Shown piece after piece: positions 13,340 to 19,282 of a stretch of DNA of 19,801 nucleotides; the first letter of the stretch is position 1; each line of letters opens with the position of its first letter. The notes below the pieces were generated by a model. The model was not told the origin of the DNA, made no database searches, and worked only from the letters and a program-made list of their open reading frames with translations. The position numbers were made by a program, and so were the translations under genes. Where the stretch lies: assembly GCA_903928045.1 (NCBI GenBank), contig CAIYPH010000320.1:1-19801 (forward strand), read 5' to 3'. The DNA comes from an uncultured Rhodospirillales bacterium (lineage in GTDB: Bacteria > Pseudomonadota > Alphaproteobacteria > Acetobacterales > Acetobacteraceae).

Positions 13340-13428
13340 AATTTGCGTGAGGGGGTGCGCAATTCGATGTCCGTTGCGAAATCCGCGCAATCCAGGAGTT
13401 GTGGTAGGATAACATATTGAATTTGCGT
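13340..13428. promoter_or_regulatory. Cluster of TTGCG/CGCAA half-sites in the divergent control region
   Basis: Five half-sites lie within 85 bases: TTGCG at 13343 and 13374, CGCAA at 13358 and 13386, and TTGCG at 13423. Two pairs face each other as inverted repeats (13343/13358 and 13374/13386, the latter with a 7-base centre). A 9-base direct repeat, AATTTGCGT, occurs at 13340 and 13420. The region is AT-richer than its surroundings and precedes the rightward early genes, so it may bind a regulator of the early promoter. I could not place a clear -35/-10 for the plus strand. Confidence 0.45.
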
Positions 13429-13537
13429 TGGTGATTGGCCCGGCACAGCGCTGCCGATCACCATCGTGCACCATTGTTCCTCCACCCTGACGTGCCGGCC
13501 GTGCTCGCTTGGCTCTTCCAGAACACGGAACAGGCCG

Positions 13538-14113
13538 ATGACACGACACAGGACAGACCACCCCGGGCAAACGGAAAATTCGGCATTCCAATGGGATGAT
13601 CATCGTATACGCATCGCCATCGTGACGGCGGAGCATCTCGCCCAGCGCGCCGGGCGAGACCGTGGGATGTCGCAGGTCGACCGCGAGGACCTGCGCCAGG
13701 ACATCCTGCTCGCACTGGTGAGGCGCGCCGGCGGATACGCCGCCGAGCGCGGCGCATGGTCGACCTACGTCAAGTTGCTCGCGCGCCACGCCATCGCGGA
13801 TCACGACAGCGCCCGGCAGTCCGGTTCAGCGGTTCGCCATGTCGGCGAGCCGGTGCCCGACATCGCCGATCCGGTCGATTTGTCGCAGCACCTCATCCTG
13901 CGCCTCGATCTCGGCGGTGCCATCGCGGTGTTGCCGCCGCAGTTCGTCAGCCTCATCGCGCTCATCGCCGAGCACGGTTCGCTCGCCGATGCGCAGCGGG
14001 CGAGTGACCTGACCTTGTGCGCTTTCTACCGCCAGGTGGCCGATCTGCGGATGTGGCTGCGCGCCGCTGGCCTGGCCCCCCCTCCCGCGAAAAATCCGAG
14101 GGTCGGCCGGTAA
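13538..14113 (+). CDS. Sigma-factor-like regulator
   Basis: The 191-aa protein has a segment VDREDLRQDILLALVRRAGG (47-66) followed by GAWSTYVKLLARHAIADHDS (72-91). This matches the sigma-70 region 2 layout (D-L-R/Q-D, then a conserved W/F-x-T-Y and an N/H-x-I-x-D-x-x-R helix). A second helical segment, LPPQFVSLIALIAEHGSLAD to RQVADLRMWL (132-174), resembles region 4 with its helix-turn-helix. It is the first gene of the rightward module, so it may direct RNA polymerase to element promoters. The ATG at 13538 has a GGA eight bases upstream; the frame opens at 13466, but the extra 24 residues look non-coding. It could instead be a sigma-derived DNA-binding protein without promoter specificity. 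Confidence 0.7.
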   Translation: MTRHRTDHPGQTENSAFQWDDHRIRIAIVTAEHLAQRAGRDRGMSQVDREDLRQDILLALVRRAGGYAAERGAWSTYVKLLARHAIADHDSARQSGSAVRHVGEPVPDIADPVDLSQHLILRLDLGGAIAVLPPQFVSLIALIAEHGSLADAQRASDLTLCAFYRQVADLRMWLRAAGLAPPPAKNPRVGR

Positions 14114-14155
14114 GTAACCAGCAGACCGCAATCCCCAAACCAGATGAGGCACCCC

Positions 14156-14554
14156 ATGCAGCCCCCTGACGCCACCCTTCTGCCGTTCGTCCCGGCGACG
14201 TCCGCCTTCCCTGACGAAATCACCTTCTGCGACCTGGTCACCGACGCCAAGCCGGGCACGGAGATCGTCTATCATATCGGCCATCTCGCCTTCGACCGCA
14301 CCCTGACGGCGAAGGTGTTGCCGGAGCGGCGGCGGCAGGAACTGGGCGCGGTTGCCAATCGTGCACTCCGGCTCGCCGAGGCGGGCTTGGTTCATCTGCT
14401 GCAGCGGCGGGTTGGCGAGATGTGCTGCGAATACATCGCCGTGGTCCGGCCGCGGCCACGTAATGCGATCGCCTCGTTGGTGCACACCGCCACGGCGGGT
14501 CATCAGAAGCCCTTCGCGGCAGCTGATGCAGATCGCTTGGGATTGGCAGCATGA
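14156..14554 (+). CDS. Unknown early protein of the element (132 aa)
   Basis: I do not recognise a domain. The protein begins with about 20 proline/hydrophobic residues, then ITFCDLVTDAKPGTEIVYHI, GHLAFDR and the charged helix LPERRRQELGAVANRALRLA, and a strand CCEYIAVVRPRPRN. The helix plus strand pattern resembles small phage proteins that end with a compact winged-helix-like fold, but no function is known to me. The ATG at 14156 is preferred because TGAGG lies seven bases upstream; an ATG at 14144 would overlap that site. Its stop overlaps the nuclease start by four bases (ATGA, 14551-14554), placing it in the same operon and probably in DNA metabolism or its control. Confidence 0.7.
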   Translation: MQPPDATLLPFVPATSAFPDEITFCDLVTDAKPGTEIVYHIGHLAFDRTLTAKVLPERRRQELGAVANRALRLAEAGLVHLLQRRVGEMCCEYIAVVRPRPRNAIASLVHTATAGHQKPFAAADADRLGLAA

Positions 14555-15351
14555 GCGCGCTCGCCGCGCTGCAACAGGCAGCGCTTTCCGCGGATTGCTC
14601 CATGCCATCCGGCGGTCTCGTGCTGCACGGCATCGCGCATCTCTCACCGTCCAGCCTCAACGCCTACGTGGCGCAGCCGGCCGCGTGGGTGATGGAGCGC
14701 CTGCTCAATCGTCGCGCTCCGGTCGGATGCGCCGCCCACCGTGGCACCGCCAGCGAGGCCGGCATCGTCATGGGATTGCTCGATCCCGCGGCGGCGATCT
14801 CTGACTGCATCACCCACGCACTCGTGGAGTACGACCGGCTCACGCCGCTCTCTGCTGATCCCAACCTCACCAAGGAGCGCGACGGCATCCCCGGCATCGT
14901 CACCACGGCGATCCCGGAACTGCGGCAATACGGCATCCCGCAGACGCAGGTGCGGATCGACCGCCACATCGAAGGCGTCCCGGTGCCGGTGATCGGCTTC
15001 ATCGATCTGCATTGGCCCGAGCACGGCCTGACCCTCGACATCAAAACCACCTTCCGGGTGCCGAGCGAGATCACCACGTCCCATGCGCGGCAGGTCGGCA
15101 TCTACGTGCACGGCACCAACAACCAGGCACGTGTCGCTTACTGCTCGCCGAAGCGGATCGCGGTCTACGAACTGACCAACCCGGCGCAGCCCGTCGCCGA
15201 GGCGGTGCAGATCGCCCAACGGATGGACCGCTTTCTGGCGATCAGCCCCGATCCGCGTGCGCTGGCCTCGCTGCTGGTGCCGGACACCGACCACTACTTC
15301 TACGCCAACCCCATCGCCGCCGCCCATCGGCGGGAGATCTACGGCGTGTGA
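14551..15351 (+). CDS. PD-(D/E)XK nuclease (RecB/Cas4-like exonuclease)
   Basis: The 266-aa protein shows the motif order of the RecB/Cas4-like PD-(D/E)XK exonucleases: LSPSSLNAYVAQPAAWVMER (31-50), HRGTASEAGI with E69, D152 in VIGFIDLHW, D163-x-K165 in LTLDIKTT, and the QVGIY (Q-x-x-x-Y) motif at 181-185. It probably resects or processes DNA ends during element replication and recombination. There is no cysteine cluster, so it is not a Cas4 iron-sulfur protein, and it lies far from cas1/cas2. It is coupled to the upstream gene and followed by the SSB-like gene, forming a recombination pair. Confidence 0.85.
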   Translation: MSALAALQQAALSADCSMPSGGLVLHGIAHLSPSSLNAYVAQPAAWVMERLLNRRAPVGCAAHRGTASEAGIVMGLLDPAAAISDCITHALVEYDRLTPLSADPNLTKERDGIPGIVTTAIPELRQYGIPQTQVRIDRHIEGVPVPVIGFIDLHWPEHGLTLDIKTTFRVPSEITTSHARQVGIYVHGTNNQARVAYCSPKRIAVYELTNPAQPVAEAVQIAQRMDRFLAISPDPRALASLLVPDTDHYFYANPIAAAHRREIYGV

Positions 15352-15403
15352 GCACAGCCCGACCGCTCCGAGTGTCGGCATCGTAAACGTAAAGGACAGA
15401 ACA

Positions 15404-16141
15404 ATGGCTTTCATGACCGCACCCACTTCCGCCGGCACCGGTGACCGGCTGCCGATCCTCAAGTTTGATGCCCGCGCCGGGCGGTTGTTCACCGTCGATC
15501 GCTCCCAGGCGGCGGACGGTTCCTGGATCACCGAGCAGGCCGACATCACCATGACGCAGCCGGCGTTCTGCGTGGATTTCGGATCGCTCGAGGTGGGCTG
15601 GGCGTATTTTGCTGCCGGTGGGGCGCCGCTCTGGGCGCTGGCCTACTACGGCGAACCGCAGCCGGTGCGGCCGGCGTCGCCCGGCTTCGACGAGCAGAAC
15701 AAGGCGCTGCAGTTCAAGCCGGCGTTCCGGATCAAGGTCGGTGGGCAGGGGATCGGCGGTATCCGCGAGTTCGGCGGCAACAGTGCCTCCCTGATCGGCG
15801 GCATGAACGACCTGCACACGCGGTTCGAAGCTGCGTCCGAGGCCGCACAAGGCAAGATCCCGGTGGTCAAGATGACCAACACCCAGGCGATCAAGAGCGG
15901 GCAGAGCACGAACTACATGCCGGTGTTCGAGATCGTCGCCTGGGTCGATCGGCCGAAGCAACTCGGTGAGCGAATGGTGGCAGTGCCGGGACGCTCGCTC
16001 ACCTCGGCTCCGTCGGTTCCGCCCCGCGCCAGCGTGCCCGTGCCGCCCCCGCCGCGCCAGCAGCCGCAGGCAGCGCCGCAAACGGCCCCGGCTCCTGCTC
16101 GGCGCGAGCCGGCCTTGGTCGACGACGATATGCCGTTCTGA
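15404..16141 (+). CDS. Putative single-stranded-DNA-binding protein with acidic C-terminal tail
   Basis: The 245-aa product has a globular part (about 10-195) of mixed strands with aromatic residues such as VGWAYFAAGGAPLWALAYYG (64-83). It then has a proline/alanine/glutamine-rich linker (about 200-236) and ends VDDDMPF. A disordered linker with a terminal D-D-D-x-P-F is the partner-binding tail of bacterial SSB (DDDIPF in E. coli), so a functional SSB is likely although the body is not a recognisable canonical SSB. An AAGGA ribosome site lies seven bases before the ATG at 15404. The position between an exonuclease and a primase/ATPase supports a ssDNA role. It could alternatively be an annealing protein partnered with the nuclease. 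Confidence 0.65.
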   Translation: MAFMTAPTSAGTGDRLPILKFDARAGRLFTVDRSQAADGSWITEQADITMTQPAFCVDFGSLEVGWAYFAAGGAPLWALAYYGEPQPVRPASPGFDEQNKALQFKPAFRIKVGGQGIGGIREFGGNSASLIGGMNDLHTRFEAASEAAQGKIPVVKMTNTQAIKSGQSTNYMPVFEIVAWVDRPKQLGERMVAVPGRSLTSAPSVPPRASVPVPPPPRQQPQAAPQTAPAPARREPALVDDDMPF

Positions 16142-16155
16142 TCGCGGTCTGACCC

Positions 16156-16187
16156 CCGCCCCTCGCAGCCGCACCAGCGAGGGGCGG
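16156..16187 (+). terminator. Strong 11-bp hairpin after the SSB-like gene
   Basis: CCGCCCCTCGC (16156-16166) pairs perfectly with GCGAGGGGCGG (16177-16187) across a 10-base loop, starting 15 bases after the stop codon. There is no T-run after it, so it is not a classic intrinsic terminator. It may be a processing or attenuation hairpin that lowers expression of the following primase gene, or an mRNA-stabilising 3' end. Confidence 0.5.
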
Positions 16188-16226
16188 AGCCACCGCATCT
16201 CAAGTCCCCCCGAACTCCGAGCACCC

Positions 16227-18236
16227 GTGAGCCTCGTGACAGAACCTTCCACCTCGACACCGACGACGACGCTGGAATGGGCGACGTTCTATGCCGGCCT
16301 TGGCTGGTCGGTCGTGCCGGTGCGCCCGGCTGAGAAACTGCCGGCGGTGGCCTGGACGCGGTTCCAGCGCGAACGCACCACCGCGGCGCAACTGCACGAC
16401 TGGTTCGCCGTCGGCGGCTACGGCATCGGCGTCATCACCGGCGCGGTCAGCGGCATGTTCGTGCTCGACTTCGATGGCGAGGCCGGACAGGAGCTGTTCA
16501 ACAAGCTGGAGCGCCAGCACGGGACGCTGCCAACCACGCCGAACGCGCTGACGCCCGGTGGCGGCATCCACGTCATCTTCCAGCACCCAGGCAGCCACAT
16601 TCCCACGCGCAAGAACGTGCTGCCCGGCCTCGATATCCGCGGCGACGGCGGCTTCATTGTCGCCCATCCCTCCATGCACCGACTCGGCCGCCGCTACGAA
16701 TGGGACGCCGATGCGCATCCCGAGGACATCACGGTCGCAGCAGCACCGAGCTGGGTGCTGGACCTCGTCTGCTCCGGCGCCGCGGCCAATGCCGGCCACC
16801 CGACTGCGGTCGTCCACACCCTCGCGCCAGGGCCGCTAGGGCTGCCCCAGGACGTCGTGGCGGACGGGCGCGAGACCTACATGCGCGACACCATTCTCGC
16901 CGTGCTGAGCGCCATGCGTAGCCGCCTGCAGCGGGCGCCAACAGCCGAGGAATTGTTCGCCGAGGTCTGGCCGCAATATAGCCGCAAGGTCGATCTCAGC
17001 CGCCCCGGCCGCGGCGCCGACGAGGTGATGGCGAAGATCCGCTACACGCTCCGGCGCGTCGAGGCGGGCGTCGTGACCAACATGCCTCCTGCGGCGCAGA
17101 CGGCATCGCCGGCGGCCGGCAGCGCGACGAACCTGGCACCCGGCCAGCAAGCCGAGACCTGGACGCTCGGTCACCCGGCACCCGCCGACATCTTCCCCAC
17201 GCTCGACATCGCGGCGCTGTCGAACCTGCCGCCGGTCGAGTGGCTGATCAAAGACATCCTTACCGCCGACGGCTTCGGCATCACCTACGGACCACCCGCC
17301 AGCCTGAAGTCCTTCCTGCTCATCGCCTGGTCGCTGCACATCGCCAGCGGCACGCCGTGGCTCGGGCACGCGGTCAAACAGGGCGGCGTGCTCTACGTCG
17401 CCGGCGAAGGCGTCCGCGGCATGGGGCGCCGTATCCGCGCATGGCTGCGCCACCACGGCATGGAGGGCGTGGACCTGCCGTTCCGCCTGCTGCCCGCCAG
17501 CGTCAACCTCACCGACCCCGAGCAACTCGCCAAGCTGGTCCGAACCGCCGTCGCCGCAGCCGAGGCGGAGGGCACGCAAATCGCGCTGGTGGTCATCGAC
17601 ACCGTCGCCCGTGCCATCCCCGGCGCCGACGAGAACAGCGCCCAGGACATGGGCCGCCTGGTCGCCGCCGTCGAGCACATCAAGGCTGCCGTCACCTGCC
17701 ACGTCCATGGCGTGCACCACAGCGGCAAGGACCCCGATCGCGGTGCGCGCGGCTCGTCTGCCCTGCTCGGGGCGGTCGACACCATGGTGCGCGTCACGCG
17801 GGACGACGACCGTCTCACCGTTGCGGTTGAGAAGCAGAAGGACGACGAGGAGGCCGAGCCGATGGCCCTGCAGGTCGAGAAGGTCGACCTCTCGCACGCG
17901 CTCGTCGTCGAATGCTCTCTGGTGCTTGTCGCCCAAAGAGAGCCCGAGCCGCCGGCCGAGCCATTCGTTGCCCCGGCCATGCCAAATGAGACCACCGAAC
18001 CCCTGCTTATCGAGGTTGCAGGCATCGTTCAGCCTGGCGGTCGGATGATCCTGGCGCGCTTGGTGAGTGCGCTCGGGACATCCCGTGGGCGGACCTATGA
18101 GAGGCTCAATACCGCCATCCCGCTCGCTCCAGGCGGGGTCGACATAGTCCTCTGTGACCGTCCCGTTCGGCTCTGGCGCACCCGCACTGGCCTGGCCGCC
18201 AACAGTCCAGTGGAGGTGGTCTGTGCTGCTATCTGA
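16227..18236 (+). CDS. Primase-polymerase / RecA-like ATPase fusion, replication protein
   Basis: The 669-aa protein joins an N-terminal prim-pol domain with an AAA_25 (RepA-like) ATPase. Prim-pol: D81-x-D83 in VLDFDGEAG, H115 in GGGIHVIFQ and LDIRGDGGFIVAHPS (D136, R138). A helical region (about 210-285) and a linker lead to the ATPase: Walker A GPPASLKSF at 355-363, Walker B LVVIDTV at 454-460 and a sensor-like HVHGVHHSGKD at 492-502. The last 80 residues resemble a small winged helix (ILARLVSALGTSRGRTYERL). It probably primes and unwinds DNA at the element's origin. The start is taken as GTG 16227 (no ATG nearby; GTG 16236 is possible) and lacks a good ribosome site. The heptamer array begins six bases after its stop. 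Confidence 0.88.
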   Translation: MSLVTEPSTSTPTTTLEWATFYAGLGWSVVPVRPAEKLPAVAWTRFQRERTTAAQLHDWFAVGGYGIGVITGAVSGMFVLDFDGEAGQELFNKLERQHGTLPTTPNALTPGGGIHVIFQHPGSHIPTRKNVLPGLDIRGDGGFIVAHPSMHRLGRRYEWDADAHPEDITVAAAPSWVLDLVCSGAAANAGHPTAVVHTLAPGPLGLPQDVVADGRETYMRDTILAVLSAMRSRLQRAPTAEELFAEVWPQYSRKVDLSRPGRGADEVMAKIRYTLRRVEAGVVTNMPPAAQTASPAAGSATNLAPGQQAETWTLGHPAPADIFPTLDIAALSNLPPVEWLIKDILTADGFGITYGPPASLKSFLLIAWSLHIASGTPWLGHAVKQGGVLYVAGEGVRGMGRRIRAWLRHHGMEGVDLPFRLLPASVNLTDPEQLAKLVRTAVAAAEAEGTQIALVVIDTVARAIPGADENSAQDMGRLVAAVEHIKAAVTCHVHGVHHSGKDPDRGARGSSALLGAVDTMVRVTRDDDRLTVAVEKQKDDEEAEPMALQVEKVDLSHALVVECSLVLVAQREPEPPAEPFVAPAMPNETTEPLLIEVAGIVQPGGRMILARLVSALGTSRGRTYERLNTAIPLAPGGVDIVLCDRPVRLWRTRTGLAANSPVEVVCAAI

Positions 18237-18241
18237 GGCGG

Positions 18242-18474
18242 ATGTCCCCGTGTCCCGAGCGTGTCCCAGGCGCGTCCCACCGTGTCCCGGGGCATACCTG
18301 GAATCGCCGTGTCCCGCGTGTCCCGGATACCCCTCCGGGACACCGGGACATGCGAGAAAACTGCCAAATCCGCTCCGTGTCCCGCGTGTCCCGATCGTTT
18401 CAGAGCGGGACACCAGCAAAACTGCCGTGTCCCCGTGTCCCCCCCCTACGGGGGGCAGTGCCCTGGTGGGACAC
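18242..18474 (+). repeat. GTGTCCC heptamer array, candidate iteron origin
   Basis: Exact GTGTCCC begins at 18250, 18261, 18282, 18309, 18318, 18377, 18386, 18427 and 18435; the inverse GGGACAC begins at 18337, 18407 and 18468. One-mismatch copies begin at 18242, 18272 and 18345. Copies often come as pairs 8-11 bases apart (one helical turn), for example the two CGTGTCCCGCGTGTCCCG units at 18308 and 18376. The box AAAACTGCC occurs at 18357 and 18418. The array fills the non-coding gap between the primase/ATPase gene and the next gene, as iterons do beside replication genes. A transcription-factor array is the main alternative. Confidence 0.85.
18441..18455 (+). other. C6/G6 hairpin at the end of the heptamer array
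   Basis: CCCCCC (18441-18446), TAC, GGGGGG (18450-18455) is a perfect 6-bp stem with a 3-base loop directly after the last forward heptamer pair. The C-run continues two bases further left. No T-tract follows. It may be a structural element of the origin or an RNA hairpin before the downstream gene. Confidence 0.5.
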
Positions 18475-18483
18475 GCCTCCTCC

Positions 18484-18502
18484 GGGGGGAGCGTCACCCC
18501 CC
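18484..18502 (+). other. G6/C6 hairpin just before the downstream ribosome site
   Basis: GGGGGG (18484-18489), a 7-base loop AGCGTCA and CCCCCC (18497-18502) form a second perfect stem. It ends four bases before the AAAGGA ribosome site of the next gene. With the previous hairpin it can form alternative pairings (either C-run with either G-run), which could control read-through or translation. Confidence 0.5.
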
Positions 18503-18518
18503 ACCGAAAGGAATGGAA

Positions 18519-19148
18519 ATGATGAAATCGACTCCAACGGCACGACGCGTCGTCGGCTTCACCGACAACCGGCAAGCCGTGGCTGACCAGGACCTGATCA
18601 CGGCGTCCGTGCTGTCCGTCGACGAGGCAGCCCGCGGTGCCGAACGGCGCTGGGGCGTCGGCCGGCTGGTGCGGCTGGTCAGCCCGGCGACACTGGTTCG
18701 GTTCCGCACCGCGCACGACATGTGGACCACCGCCTACAGCCACGATCGCGATGTCGCGGCGACGGTGAAGACCAGCGCCATGATGATCCGCGCCTGGCAG
18801 GCGCTGGAAGCCGAGGCTGCTGACGCCGGCCATACGCACCTGGCGCCGTCGGTGTGGGAAGGTCGCACCGAGGACGGCAGGGTGCTGGTCATTGCCCGCA
18901 CCAGCGAGGATGCACTTGCGGTCGCGCGGACGGCCGACGACCGCGCCCGCACGGTGTGGACGGTCGAAGAACTGGCCCGCTGCGTGGCGATGTTCGAGCA
19001 GATCAGCGATGTGAAACGCGCCTTCCCCGGCGCGACCGTTACCGCAGTGTCGCCGCGTGACGCTGGCTTCGCGCTGGACTGGGCCACGTCGGACCCGCTC
19101 ACCGAGGTGCTCCACGGCGATCCAATGGTCGAGGGTGACGCACCGTGA
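18519..19148 (+). CDS. Unknown element protein (209 aa)
   Basis: No domain is recognised. The protein is predicted to be mainly helical, with GRLVRLVSPATLVRFRTAHD in the first third, a helix MIRAWQALEAEAADAGH, a strand-turn segment APSVWEGRTEDGRVLVIART and a helix VWTVEELARCVAMFEQI, then a short acidic end. The pattern suggests a soluble protein, probably acting in replication or nucleic-acid handling because it lies between the primase and the RuvC-like gene. AAAGGA (18507-18512) is six bases from the ATG at 18519; ATGs at 18513 and 18522 are alternatives, the first being too close to that site. Confidence 0.7.
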   Translation: MMKSTPTARRVVGFTDNRQAVADQDLITASVLSVDEAARGAERRWGVGRLVRLVSPATLVRFRTAHDMWTTAYSHDRDVAATVKTSAMMIRAWQALEAEAADAGHTHLAPSVWEGRTEDGRVLVIARTSEDALAVARTADDRARTVWTVEELARCVAMFEQISDVKRAFPGATVTAVSPRDAGFALDWATSDPLTEVLHGDPMVEGDAP

Positions 19149-19187
19149 GCGCCACCCCGCCCGCCACCGGGCCACCATGAGTTTGAA

Positions 19188-19207
19188 CCCGCCCAACACC
19201 AGGCGGG
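19188..19207 (+). other. Small hairpin in the gap before the RuvC-like gene
   Basis: CCCGCC (19188-19193) pairs with GGCGGG (19202-19207) around an 8-base loop in the 134-base gap 19149-19282. No T-run follows. It may be a weak terminator or chance in GC-rich DNA. I see no promoter or convincing short gene elsewhere in this gap. Confidence 0.3.
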
Positions 19208-19282
19208 CAACGCCGGCAAGCTCCGCCAAGAACCATGCCGACGTCGCCCTGACCACGAAGCTCCCCCTCTCAGGAGACCATC

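Noticed and set aside
13466..13537. Upstream extension of the sigma-like gene
   Set aside because: The 24 added residues are C/S/R-rich without motif, and the ATG at 13538 has a usable ribosome site.
14551..15351. Nuclease as a Cas4 of the CRISPR system
   Set aside because: It has no cysteine cluster, lies over 13 kb from cas1/cas2 within the element's replication module, and type I-E systems normally lack Cas4.
14644..16252. Long minus-strand frames (14644-15552 and 15242-16252)
   Set aside because: They oppose the PD-(D/E)XK nuclease and SSB-like genes and cross gene borders. Their sequences look like random R/H/D-rich translation.
18075..18081. GGGACAT inside the primase/ATPase gene as another array member
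   Set aside because: It is a single one-mismatch copy within coding sequence, about 160 bases before the array, and is explained by the codons there.
16836..19256. 806-aa open frame on the minus strand
   Set aside because: It runs antisense through the primase/ATPase gene, the heptamer array and the 209-aa gene. It is low-complexity, rich in R/G/H, and has no recognisable domain. The plus-strand genes have clear motifs, so this is a GC-rich shadow.
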